Shown here piece by piece: positions 1 through 11,970 of a DNA stretch of 64,000 nt. This DNA comes from Annona cherimola (taxonomy: Eukaryota > Streptophyta > Magnoliopsida > Magnoliales > Annonaceae). How positions within the stretch are numbered: the stretch's first letter is position 1; every line of letters begins with the position of its first letter. Location: the NCBI GenBank assembly GCA_030490835.1, contig CM059973.1, positions 54,068,008-54,132,007 on the forward strand. The letters run 5' to 3'. Made by a program: the position numbers and the translations under genes. Below the pieces are notes generated by a model. The model was not told where the DNA came from. It saw only the letters and a program-made list of their open reading frames with translations, and made no database searches.

Positions 1-164
1 TGTAATACATTGCAATTACTTTTTGTGCCATCAAAATATCGCCCATTAGATATGGAGTTGCAGCTCACATCGTTGGATGGAGCATGTTTTAGGTAAACAG
101 TCCATATAGTGTTTCTTTTAAAAATAGGGCTATTTTCAATTGGGAGCCCAATTATATAATTTTA

Positions 165-525
165 GTTGTAATTTAATGTAAAATACATTATTTATTTTTT
201 ACAATTAGTTATATTTTTAACTTTTTCTTCATAAATATGTTTTTAAGTGTATTTAATTTATATACCAAATTTACCATTTTATAATACTTTTACTTATTTA
301 AATTTATTTTTAGAAAATCAGGTTTTTGAGTGGTGAAAAATAGCTTAAATGCCTTTGAAATTGATTATTTTTTAAAAATTAAAAATAAATATATAAAAGT
401 ATTATAAAATGATAAAACTTGATATATGGATTAAATATACTTAAAAATATGTTTATAAAGAAAAATCAAAAGAGTAAAAATAAATAAATAAATAATGTAT
501 TTTAACTTAAAATACAATTAAATGT
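165..525. repeat. Foldback (long inverted repeat) MITE-like element
   Basis: Positions about 165-315 and 365-525 are reverse complements of each other apart from scattered mismatches. For example TTTATAATACTTTT on the left pairs with AAAGTATTATAAA on the right, and ATGTTTTTAAGTGTATTTAAT pairs with its near-complement. The arms are roughly 150 bp around a spacer of about 50 bp, which is the shape of a foldback MITE. No coding potential is visible and target duplications were not resolved. Confidence 0.7.
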
Positions 526-2390
526 ATATCATCAGGCTCTCTTCAACTTGTCTCCTTCACTTTTTAGTTTCCCCTTCTCTCCCATGTTATCAAAATTGTC
601 TCCTCCTTGATGTCCATCTCCGTGCACCAAAAAAGTTGTTGTTGTTGTTATCGAAAAACATTTGACATCCATTTCATATTTTCGAAGCATCAAAAAACAA
701 CTACAAAAAGGGAAGGGAATCCACGCCATACTTTTAGAGCATCAAATGACAACGGTAGAGCATAAAAAAATTTCCCCATGTGCATATTTTTTACATGTTA
801 ACCTAATCCCCACCATCTCCCCTCCAAAAAAATTTCAATAAAAAATTGAAAATAAATGTGATAAAGGTCAAATAAAAGTCAACCCCTCGGCTTGGAGAGT
901 GTAGTGCTAGCCTAATGGTACTACAATGGGCAAGACTAATATGGCCTACAAGTGAATAAAATAAAAAATACAAATACAAATTATAAAAGTAAATGTGCCA
1001 TGGGGAATGTGGATAGAAGGAGAACAGAGAGAAAAATAAGAGCATGAATAGGAAATATGTGTGTTTATGCAATGCTAAAATTAAATAGATGCCAATGAGG
1101 AAAATAAAAGTGATGCGTACACATGCAATAACAGAAATTAAATATGCAATATGAGTTAGTGAGTTAGCTTGTTAATATAATGTGAGTTAGGTACAAAAAC
1201 CAAACATGCAAATAAAAAAGATAAAAAGTGTAAGAGAGAAGTTCAAGATTATAAATAAGAATAAAAAAAATGCAGACATGAGAGTTGAAGAAGAAAAATG
1301 TAAACGTTAAGTTTTTTAAATTATGTAAGTCATTAAAGTTTTTTCGATTATACAAAATTAGTCAAAATCAAACACATATATAAGTAATTACCAAAAACAA
1401 AAAATAAAATTAATAGAGTAATTTTATTTGGAGCAGCCACTAACAAAATAACAATGGTTAGATTGTATACAATAAGACACAAAATAAGAAGAGTCCAAGT
1501 GGACGTGCGCCTAAGAGAAAACAATAAAATATATTTTAAAATAAATTTTATTTTCTCTTAATACAATAGTTCTAGGAATATTTTTTAAAAAATATTTCTC
1601 ACATAAAAGCTCAGAAAAGTTAGGGCGCCATTTAAAAGAGAGAAGTCAAATGATTTTAAGATAACCTGAGTTGTAATTAACCCATGACAATGAATCTAAG
1701 ACCAAGTAAATTAGCATAAGCTCACAATCACACAGACAAGTGAATAGGGAGAAGCTAGCGGTGATTTATATATCCACCCCACAGCTCATAAACCCAACCT
1801 TAACATACTAGTGCACTTTTAAGATGAAAAACAACAAAACACTTCAAACAGCGAATGAGTATGAAGGCAGCTTACGCACTTGCATACATGATCACATATA
1901 TAAACCATGACAAATCAAATTAGAAGCATGACTAGGAATACTAGCACATCTATTAGGACCAAAATGAGATGATGGATTTGGAATGAACATCAACCACGTA
2001 AGGTGGAGGAATCCACATGTGATTGTGCATATGCATGATGCATAAAATGACTTAGCACCATTTTTAGGCAAGCATGAATCACCGATGACTTGATTGGAAT
2101 TTCACATATAAAGTATGGCCTAGCATGTGAGCTATGAGCTTTGGAGTGAGCTTTATGCATCATGGATGGAGTGCATGATGAAATAAACAAGATGGAGAAC
2201 AATAACTTTCTGGAGAATAACTCAAATTACCTAAATGATGATTTTTAGCACCATTGATTTAGATGCAATGTGGTTTAGAGGATTTAAAATGGTTTTTTTA
2301 ATGATTTTAAACAATCGCTTCATCAATCCAAAATGTACATAGGATAGTGTTAGAAAAATCACGAGTATAACCAAATTTATTTTAGGGTTG
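526..2390. other. AT-rich non-coding stretch
   Basis: Several short minus-strand reading frames occur here, but they are rich in F, Y, L and I and have no recognisable domain, as expected from random AT-rich DNA. No transposon ends or RNA genes were recognised. Confidence 0.6.
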
Positions 2391-2391
2391 T

Positions 2392-2690
2392 ACTTCCATG
2401 TAACCTCTTTTTATGTAACCCTTTCTATTTTTAATATCATAATGCTTGATGAAAAATTGACTTAATATATTGTATTTATCATTATTTATATTATCATAAA
2501 ATTCTTTCATTTATCTAATATTACTATGGATGAACTCCATCTAAAAATATGCAAAATCAATATAATAAATCGGTTCAATACTAAATGTCAATTTGAAAGT
2601 TGTATTTTTAATGTCTAAATCATTGAAAATATTATTATTGATGTGTCAATAGTATACCATATATTTTGAGTATTTTCACACCCGGATTTA
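2392..2690. repeat. Diverged copy of a dispersed repeat with GTAACC motifs
   Basis: The segment carries paired ATGTAACC motifs followed by a TTTTTAATAT and GATGAAAAATT stretch. Related text recurs near 3980-4500 and 8325-8650, so this looks like an old dispersed element. Ends are not defined. Confidence 0.35.
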
Positions 2691-2699
2691 GATTAAATC

Positions 2700-3560
2700 A
2701 TGGAGTCGTGTAAGTAAATGTTGTAATTAACTTTTTATTATGAAAATTCTCATAATTGGTTGTTGGTTATGAAAACAAAATGAATGAAACAAAAAATGGA
2801 TGGAAAGAGAAGAAAGTCAAAGAGAAAACAAAGAAACAAGGATTAAACAATATAAATCAAGGAAGCAAACTATGAAAAGAGTTTGAAGAAGAGCAAGTCC
2901 AATAAAAAACACAATCTGAACTATGTGCATAGTTTGGATCATGTGGACCCCTACAATTGACTTTTATAATGAGAATTTAGCATCCAAAGTGAAACATGGT
3001 TTAAATCATGTTTTTTGGGTGAAAGGTGGTTTTAACTATGCTCAACATGGGATGAGTGTGTTTTAGCTTGTTTCACAAGGTATTTTGTGTATTATTCACT
3101 GAAAACTTATATAAACTTGTTATGCATGAATTAGACGGAAAGTTTTGATATTGGAGGTTAGAGCCTGAGATAAAAGAGTCATCAAAAGGAGGAAAGATGA
3201 GTAAGTTCGAGGAAAGAATCCAACGAACTATTGGAGATTTAATCAATAAGCTTTTATTTTCCTTTCTTTATTGATTCTATTGTTTTGGATTTAGTGAATT
3301 ATGATAAAATATTATTTTATCTTTTGAATTTACCAAAGTCATGCTTGGTTAATTTTCCTATTTAAGTGTGGATGGTTTGATAATAATTATTTATAAAAGA
3401 TAGTTTGCTTGAATTTGATATTTTGTGATATAAATAATTGGTGTTTGAGCTTCCACCTTTGCAAAATCTCATATATTAAGTGAAGGAACCACCAAAAGGT
3501 AGAAATTTAATATAAAAAAATCAAAATCTTAACCCTAAAATCTTTGAATATGATCATAGG
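2700..3560 (+). mobile_element. Possible old LTR remnant (weak)
   Basis: A TATA-like TTATATAAAC lies near 3108. It is followed by leader-like text and a GCTTTTATTTTCC stretch near 3250 resembling the U5 end of plant Gypsy LTRs. No paired LTR, primer site or target duplication was found, so this is a weak inference from general appearance. Confidence 0.2.
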
Positions 3561-3981
3561 ATAAACGCATTTGAGAAATTTCAAAAACTGTTATAGAGCT
3601 TAATGAGTTCTAATTTACATAATCCCATAAAAATTGGTGGTCATGACTATTAAGATACATTTTTCATACCTTAAAAGAGGATATAAAATTATTAAAGTGT
3701 TTGTTCTCCTTTAATATAGATTATTTGAATTGAATAAACAAGTCAATTATCCATTGCAGAAAGTTTACATTGTGAACCCTAGACTATAGATGTTTCTCAT
3801 TTTAGTTTTCTATTTATATATTTAGTTAGATTTTTATTTCGTTCTTACTTAGATTAGCCATAAATTTTATTATATTTCTCAATTTTTATTATCTAGATAA
3901 TTAAAATCTTTATAGTTTAGTTTTCAACTTGATCTTTATGGGAATGATATTTTATGTATTATGGGATGCTTTTATGTAATC

Positions 3982-4510
3982 GGGTTACATAGAAGCAGTT
4001 CCATGTAACCCTCATTTATTTTTGAGATTTTGATATTTGATGAAAAATTCAATCCAATCTATTCATTGTATTTAATACTATGTTTTCAGCTAGGAGACTA
4101 TGTTTCATCCAAATCCAATATTATATAGACCACTTTTCTAAAAAATAGATACATTCATGTGTAAATTAAGAAAAATACTTAGATTCATTCACATATAAAT
4201 TAAATGTAGTAATACTTTATGGAATCATTTATCCACATATTATGATATTTTAGATAGTTTAGATGTTAAAAATACTACTTAAAATTGGTATTTAATATTA
4301 AATTATTTTATTATATTGATTTTATACATTTGTAGATGGGGCCCCATATACAATAATACTTGACAAATGAGAGGGTTTCCATGATAATATATATAACGTT
4401 AAATACAATGGATGAAGAGAATTTTCCATCAACCATCACGTGTTAAAAATGGAGGGGTTATACAAAAGAGAGGTTTTATAGAAGTGCTCCCGTGTATATT
4501 ATACAACCCG
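3982..4510. repeat. Dispersed repeat, copy related to 8325-8650
   Basis: Near 3982 an inverted GGGTTACAT/ATGTAACCC pair flanks a short loop. Downstream text (GGAATCATTTATCCACATA, GAGGGTTTCCATGATAATAT, GAATTTTCCATCAACCATCA) matches 8325-8650 with many substitutions. It reads as an old non-coding element. The 75-residue frame inside it has no domain. Confidence 0.5.
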
Positions 4511-4829
4511 TGTACTCACCGAGAACCCAACAATTATTCTATGGATAAATTATTCTATAAAGTATTATCCTATTCTATTATATATAAAAATATATCTAAG
4601 TATTTGTCAAATAATTTAAACATAAATATATATTTTTAGACAAATGTAGCCTATGTACATACTTGATTTAGATGAAAGTTGGTCTCTTAGCTAAATGAAT
4701 AACGTTAAACATAATGAATAAATCAGATTTTCTATCAAATATCAAAATTTTAAAATTGGGAGGGGTTACATTGACTCACTTCTGTATAACTTGGTTACAT
4801 AAAAATAAAGCTCTTTGTTTTAAATCTAA

Positions 4830-5040
4830 TCTAACTTATAAAATAATTAAGTATCTATATGATATTAACTCATTCATTGTATGGATTGCAAAAGGGTCAC
4901 ATGGATGGATGGGTTATATGAGTTGGATTATCAAGTTGATGGATTAAACAAGCTCAACGCATGACTAATTCATTTATTTAAATTCTAATATTAGTTATGT
5001 AAACAAATTAGTAGGTTGAAAATTGTAAACCCTAATCCTT
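4830..5040 (+). repeat. Dispersed repeat, related to 61566-61740
   Basis: CTTATAAAATAATTAAG, ATATTAACTCAT and GATTAAACA followed by CATGAC(T/C)AATTCATT occur in the same order here and at 61566-61740. The two are diverged copies of one dispersed element of unknown type. Confidence 0.5.
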
Positions 5041-6330
5041 AGAAATTCGAATGAGGTTAATTGAGTCATGGCTTAACCCTATCCCAATTACACTTGGGCA
5101 ATTTACATCTGGCCTAAATTTTTTATACATCTATGGGCTACACCTAAATTTTTCCCTGTAAAATTTATATTTTTTGAAATTATTTTCTATTTTATTTACA
5201 TTTTCAAAAATCTAAGCATGCATCCTTATGAAATTTATCAATTTTTAAAATTTATTTCAAAAAATAAAATATCTAAAAAATTTAAGAATTTGCCAAAATT
5301 CACGAAGGAATCCATGCCTACTTTATGTATTTTTAAAAAATCTAAATGAAATTTTGAGCAAATTTAAAAAATTATTGAATTCACAAAGGAGAAGATCTAG
5401 GTGAAGTCTTTATGTGTATTAAAAAATAAAAAATTTTAAAATCTATTTCCAATGGAAATTTGTAAATTTTTCATAATTAAAATAAATGATAATATTTAAA
5501 GTCCTAGTTAGGGCTTAGGTCCACCCAATAAATAGTATGGCTTAGCTTCGAATTGGACAATGCTAAGAATGGTAAGAATAGACTCCTTGTAGTTGCACTA
5601 CTCTTGTCTAAACCATCCCTTTTGCTTATGAAACAACCCACCTTGATGGGTAAATTTTGAAACAATTATCTCCCTAATGGCATAGGTATGAATAAAATTT
5701 TAGGTAAAAGACATAGATGTATTTAGAATTTTTAAAATTAACAGATACAAGTGGAATTAAGGATAAAATTCATAAGCATTTATTGAACTTAACCTAAAAA
5801 CTACACACTCACATATATACATATACTTCTTGTTCACAAATGTATTTTTGTAAAATTTTAATAAAGGATTTTTTCCTAGTTAGAAAATTTATCTTAATCT
5901 TTTATGGTGAAATAGTTACCCTTGGCACCATTCAAATTACCTATTGAATATATATCTTTAGAAACTCTCAATTGTTATGGTTGACTATTGTTAATTTTTC
6001 ATTGTTCATGGAGTTATTTGCATTCATGCAAACTTAAAAGTAAAATATTTACATTCACTTTTAAAATATTTTACTTCATGTGAATCAAACCTCCGCAACA
6101 ATCTGTAAATACTTCCTCATGGAGTCGAATCTACAAGTTAATGTACTCTCCATGATTTTTTAAATGTATAACAATTCCAAAATATAAATATATAATAATA
6201 TAAATATAAGTTATTATATAATATACTAAATAAATCAAATTTATATCTTTAATTTAACAAATATTAAAATTTTTTATATTTAAAGTATTCTCTTATATTT
6301 TCTATTTAATTTAAGAAATAAGATTTTAGT
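5041..6330. other. AT-rich non-coding stretch
   Basis: Only stop-rich AT sequence with short runs of A and T is visible. I recognise no gene, RNA or element ends. Confidence 0.5.
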
Positions 6331-6336
6331 ATTCTT

Positions 6337-6821
6337 CATGATAAATATTCACAAAATATGAAAGACACCAATTTAATTTATTTAATGTGAGTAGTATTTC
6401 TAAAAATAAATATTTTTGAAATAAATAAATACTTCTTAAATATTTTTCTTGCATTTTATTATTTTAAATAGTTATTTATGTATAAATATAATTTTATGAT
6501 GAATATTCACACAATATGAAAGACACCAATTTAATTTATTTAATGTGAGCAGTATTTTTAAAAAATAAATATTCATTGAAAAATAAATAAATACTTCTCA
6601 AATATTTTTCTTGCATTTTTATTATTTTAAATAGTTATTTATGTATAAATATAATTTTATGATGAATATTCACAAAATATGAAAGACACCAATTTTATTT
6701 ATTTAATGTGAATAGTATTTATAAAAATAAATTCTTTTTTAAAAATAAATAAATACTTCTCAAATATTTTCTTGCATTTTTATTATTTTAAATAGTTATT
6801 TATGTCAAATATAATTTTATT
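6337..6821 (+). repeat. Three-copy tandem repeat, about 160 bp period
   Basis: The core ATATTCACAAAATATGAAAG recurs at 6345, 6503 and 6666, giving spacings of 158 and 163 bp. Each unit continues through GACACCAATTTAATTTATTT, TTCTTGCATTTT and TTAAATAGTTATTTATG. Copies differ by point changes and small indels. No gene lies inside. Confidence 0.9.
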
Positions 6822-6904
6822 TGCATACTTATTCGTTATTTATGATATTTTCTTATAGCGATAGATGTAAGGAGGATATTTCAATGCATCTAACTGCAAC
6901 ATAT

Positions 6905-7118
6905 ATTTACATTTTAAATTTTTTTTTATAAAACTCTTACTCTATGTATATTTAATCTATAAATCAAGTTTTACTATTTTCAATGACTAAAATTGCCTTA
7001 TTTTCTAAAAATAAAAATACATACATTCACATCTCCAAAAATGATAAAACTTAATACATAAGTTAAATACATCTAGATTAAGAGTTTTATAAAAAAATTT
7101 AAAAAAATGAAAATAGGA
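6905..7118. repeat. Second foldback MITE-like element
   Basis: The left arm near 6910-6985 (TTATAAAACTCTTACTCTA, then AAGTTTTACTATTTTCA) is the near reverse complement of the right arm near 7030-7115 (TGATAAAACTTAATACATAA ... TAAGAGTTTTATAA). The spacer is about 45 bp. Arm sequences resemble those of the element at 165-525, so both may be one family. Confidence 0.7.
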
Positions 7119-7144
7119 TTTGCAAGACGTCTGGATGAATGGAA

Positions 7145-8090
7145 ACAAAGAATAATATACTATTGAGTTATAGTGTTTTGATGATAGACAAGATAAGAAT
7201 TTGATGCTTGAAATGTGTGTAATTGTATTTGGTTTGAGATGAATGGTTGTAATAAGTTATCATGAAATTGTATGTTTGTTGAGGTTTTCCTAAAAACTTC
7301 AGCAGTTTTGGTTTAAAACTTCCAAATTTTTTGCTTGAAACTTCCACAGTTTTAAGTTGAAACTTCAACAATTTTGGGTTGAAACTTCAACTGTTTTTTA
7401 AAGCGATCTATGAGTAGATAACTGGATGATGACGTGGTAAATTGATTAGTTTGTTATAATGAGCTATTTTGGGTTGTTAAGTTGTTACAAGTTGTTGAGA
7501 AAAATTCGATTGGTTTCAGATTTGGTGGAGAAAATCTCTCTTGGTAGTTTTGATTTGTTAAATTATTACAGGTTGTTGGGAAAAATTTAATTGGTTACGA
7601 ATTTGGTGGAGAAAAACTCTCTTGACAGTTTTGGATGTTAAAAGCAATAAATATAAAATGAATTTCAACTGAAAATACAATTTAGAGAGAATCTTTTTAG
7701 AAGTGTAGATCTATCTCAAGGTGTTCTTTGTGATCCTCTGTCCATCTATCAGAAGCAACATATTGAAGATCGTCGTGACCGTCCTACTAAAAGCTTCATC
7801 TCTGTGCTTTTGTGCTGTTCAACTGGTTGTAAGCTTTATTTCATTTTATTTATTTTACCTTAAATTAGAGGCTGTCTAATTCAAGAGAAAAGCTTTTGTT
7901 GTGATTTATGAAAAGCTTCATGTGCCACTTGGAGCCATTTGTGTAACCTAGAAGACGATTGAGATCGTACCACTATAACTTGAGTTCTAAGTTGACTAGT
8001 GGAAACTTGAGTCAAGATGTTGATTTGGAGAGTGGAGTATGTGCGTTACCCGAACCACTATAATTTGTGGTGTCTTCTTTGAATTTTTTT
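7145..8090 (+). mobile_element. Decayed Copia-type LTR remnant
   Basis: The start GTTTTGATGATAGACAAGA and the end region with CCCGAACCACTATAA are typical of Copia/Sirevirus LTRs. The S LTRs in this window carry the same GAACCACTATAAA block near their 3' ends. Between 7295 and 7400 there are about four imperfect copies of a unit built on TTGAAACTTC and ACAGTTTT. No internal region, primer site or partner LTR was found. It is unlikely to be a gene. Confidence 0.5.
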
Positions 8091-8324
8091 TATTGTGTGT
8101 GAAATTTATCTTGTTCTTTCTTGGATCTCTCTTTGTGCTTTTGTCCATTTCATTTATCAGTTTCATACGAGCCTAACATATATTGTAATAAATATTATAT
8201 ATTTAGTAAATTTTATTTTAATATATTTATTATGTATTGAAAAGAAGTCATCCAGAGTATGCAAACTTGCGAAGCAGTAGTTATTTTTTTTCTTTTCACA
8301 GTTAGATGTTTAATGGGAGAAGTG

Positions 8325-8650
8325 ATTTCAAGTAACCTTTTTCATTTTTAAGATACTAATTACTGATGTAAAATCTAATTTATTTATTTAGCCATAAGAC
8401 CAAGTTTCGTCTAAATTAAATATTATAGAATTATTTATCCATATAGTAGTGATATTTTACATGGTTTAGATATTGAAAATACTATTTAAAAAGTTTCTTT
8501 TTGTATTAAATTATTTTATTACATTAATGATTTAAATAAATGAGAAGGTTTCCATAATAATATAAATGATAATAAATATAACAGATGAAGTGAATTTTAC
8601 ATCAATCATCAAGATATTAAAAATAAAGAGGATTATATGGAAGTGGAGCC
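8325..8650. repeat. Dispersed repeat, related to 3982-4510
   Basis: The blocks ATTATTTATCCATATAGTA, GAGAAGGTTTCCATAATAAT and GAATTTTACATCAATCATCA are diverged versions of those at 4215-4440 in the same order. No coding content is seen. Confidence 0.5.
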
Positions 8651-9700
8651 CAAAAAATATTTTTAAAATAGTTGGCATAAATGCAAAAGGAAAAAATTTG
8701 TTGGCATAAATGCAGATTTCTACATTTTTATTGGCGAAGATGCAAATAACCCTTACTATTGTAGTAATAATATTACAGTTGATGCCTATAAAAACAAACT
8801 TAAATAGAACTACGTACTAATGCAAGCTTTTAGGGCCTTTTATGAAATAGATCCTATGAGTGTGCATAATTGCATTCTAGCACATGTATTTTGACATTTG
8901 AAAAACGGAACTTTTTTCAATGATTCTCAACTGTTAGGATTTTTCAAAATTTTGAAATTTACAACATTTATTTGGTTTACTTGTAAATATATCTACATTG
9001 TTTCATCATAATTGTAAGTATATCACTTTATTCTAATCATTTTAGAAAAATGGGTAATGCTTAGATGGTCCAAATTTAGTTTACTGTGCAAATTTTGAGG
9101 TATTAGAATAGGCTTATGATGAATGGCCCAAAGCACCTTTTCCTAAAATTTTGAAATTTTTGTTGTTTATCATTTTTTTTAATTGATTAATTGTATCAAA
9201 ACCTCACAGGTGCTAGCTACTGATGAATTCTGGGAAGACCTAGGTGGGATGGCAGAAAGGCCAAATAGCCATGTTTTTGGAAAGAGGCCCAACCCATGGG
9301 AAGCCTTCCCCATGAGAAAAAAAGGAAGTAGAGGCATTGTGGTAATTTTACAGCGTGAGTATATTTGTTTAAAAACATGAGTATGTTTGGTTTTTTGATA
9401 AAATTTGTATTATATATATACAAAATCTCAATCTATTCTATTCATTTGCTAGATCAAGTACTAAAATGTATGTAGACACAATTTTTCATTATTTGACAAT
9501 TTCTAAAAATATTTGTGTACAAAAAATTATTTTTTAATAAGATTTCATTATAATTGGTAAAGTTGGAAAATATAATTTTTATTAGGAGTTATGTTTTATT
9601 ATTTAAAGTTAATGTAATTAAGGTACTCTCAAAAATAACAATTTCTTTTAATTTTCTTGATTTTTTGAAAATTTATTAATATTTTTTTATTTTCTGAATA
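8651..9700. other. Non-coding stretch with short repeats
   Basis: TTGGCATAAATGCA is repeated near 8670 and 8700. At 9280-9325 the text GGCCCAACCCATGGGAAGCC resembles the outer edge of the two leader-like segments at 28345 and 31505, but the match is short. The small frames on both strands at 9183-9423 overlap each other and show no domain. Confidence 0.4.
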
Positions 9701-11144
9701 TAATAGAATCTAACCGCATTTAATTTTTAAAATTAATAAGTTAATCCTAATTTAACACCTGTAATATGATCCTAGACCCCTTATAAGGTCATTTACACCT
9801 TAATTACAGAATTTGAAACTTAGATAATACGATTTAATGAAATCACCTTAATCTAACAGCGTCTAATCGCATCTAACCGCATCTACCAGCATCTAATTTT
9901 TGAAATTAATAAGTTAATCATAATTTAACACCTGTAATATGATCTCATGCCCCTTATAAGGTCATTTACATGTTAATTACGAAATTCGAAACCCAGATAA
10001 TACGATTTAATGAAATCCACTTTAATCTAACAGCGTCTAACCGCATCTAACCACGTCTAACAGCATCTAACCACATCTAACCGCATCTAATTTTTGAAAT
10101 TAATAAGTTAATCCTAATTTAACACCTGTAATATGATCCCAGGCCCCTTATAAGGTCATTTACATGTTAATTACGAAATTTGAAACACAGATACTACGAT
10201 TTAATGAAATCCACTTTAATCTAACAACGTCTAACCGCATCTAACCACGTCTAACAACATCTAACCACATCTAACCGCATCTAATTTTTGAAATTAATAA
10301 GTTAATCCTAATTTAACACCTGTAATATGATCCTAGGCCCCTTATAAGGCCATTTACACGTTAATTACGAAATTTGATATTGGTCCCGAGTTAATGGAAA
10401 ATACCCAAGAGGGGAGGGGTGAATTGGGTAATTAAAATTTTCAACTAAAACAGAAACTTTACCCCGATTTAGTTCAATCCTCTTCAATGAAACAAAAGGA
10501 AAGCAATAAGATAATGAAAGCGGAAATGAAAAGCAATCGACAAGATTTATAGTGGTTTGGGCAACCTTCCCTACTCCACTCTTCCAAGCTCACACCCTTT
10601 GTGACTTGAGTTCCACTACGTATTCCGCGAATACAACTAGAGCCTCCGCTCTCTTCTAGATTCCAGCTCTAGGGGGCATATACAACTAGAGCCTTCGCTC
10701 TCTTCTAGATTCTAGCTCTAGGGGGCGTATACAACACATAGCACAAGTAGGTGACGAGTTCCACTCCAGTCACAACCCTACTTTGCTTACACTTAATCTT
10801 AGTTACCCAAACTAAATCAAGTTCAATACAACAAGAAAGAACAAAAGAAGATTTCTACATGTTACTATTGTGTAGAGGCAGATTTAGCACAGAGAAGAAC
10901 TTATAAAGTAGGCTTAATGATTCAGCAAGCAGCACTTGGCAGTTTGAAAGCAAGGTTCTTCTTCTAGATATTGGCTTGATCACTTTAAAGCTCTTTAGAA
11001 TGGGAGTTATGCTCAATCAATGAAGTTTCAGCTACCCTCCACGTTCATCTTGAATGCCTTATATAAATGGCGAGGGAATCCGAACGTTTGGAAGTAGGCG
11101 GCGCACATTTAATGCGCCAACGTTCGAAAAATTTCCGACCATTG

Positions 11145-11325
11145 CGACCCAAGTCGCAGGTGGAGTCGACTTCGGGTGCGACTTCGCCCAAGTCGCAGAT
11201 AGAGTCGACTTCGGGTACGACTTCAACTGTGCTCAGGCTGTTCAAGTTCTTCCTCGGGTCGACTTGGTCCTGGACTTGACCCAAGTCGCAAGTGAAGTCG
11301 ACTTTGGGTGCGACTTCACTTCCTG
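11145..11325 (-). repeat. GTCGAC dyad cluster in the S solo LTR (promoter-proximal)
   Basis: Repeated half-sites AAGTCGCA and TGCGACTT flank GTCGACTT cores, forming nested imperfect palindromes of about 35-40 bp. In LTR orientation this cluster lies just upstream of the TATA-like box. Confidence 0.85.
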
Positions 11326-11654
11326 TGCTTGCTTGATGAACTTGAAATCCTTGGAGATGACTTTGATCACTTGATTTTCTTCAAATTAATGTTCTTCCCT
11401 TGATTTATATTATTTGAAACTCAGTATATTCATTCTTGCTTTAAGCTCCATGTCTTGAATCTTGAATCCTTGAGTCTTGGTTTGCATTAAATGTGTGGTC
11501 TTCATTTTCTATGATGAATACATGCAACTTTGTTTGCTTTGGACTTGATTTGATCTTCATTTGGCCTAAGTCGAATATTTGAGTCTACTTGATCTTCAAT
11601 TTTACTCAAGTCGAGCATTGAGTGCGACTTAGCTCTTCAAGTTCCGCACTGTCA

Positions 11655-11970
11655 GTCTGAAGTCAAAGCTAGAGTCGACTTGGTCTGCGACTTCGCCCAA
11701 GTCGCATGTGGAGTCGACTTGGTCTGCGACTTCGGCAGCTCTCGTCCCTAATTTCAACTCTAGACAGAAAATCACATTTGAAGTCGATGCTGGAGTTGAC
11801 TTGGTTTGCGACTTCGCCCAAGTCGCGTGCGGAGTCGACTTCGTTTGCGACTTCGGCAGATTTGCTCCCCGATTTCAACGCTGGACGAAAAATGTCACTT
11901 GAAGTTGCCGTTGGAGTCGACTTGGGGATCGACTTGGCCTAAGTCGATGCCTGAGTCGACTTGGGGATCG
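11655..11970 (-). repeat. GTCGAC dyad cluster in the S solo LTR (distal)
   Basis: This is the second block of AAGTCGCA ... GTCGACTT units in the same LTR, equivalent to 20478-20753 in the element within NUP205. The overlapping open frames here (60-80 residues, three frames) are a by-product of the repeat and not genes. Confidence 0.85.

Noticed and set aside
9705..10375. Regular repeats that could suggest a CRISPR array
   Set aside because: Units are 173-194 bp with no short repeat/unique spacer pattern and no cas genes. The setting is plant nuclear DNA, so this is a tandem satellite-like array.
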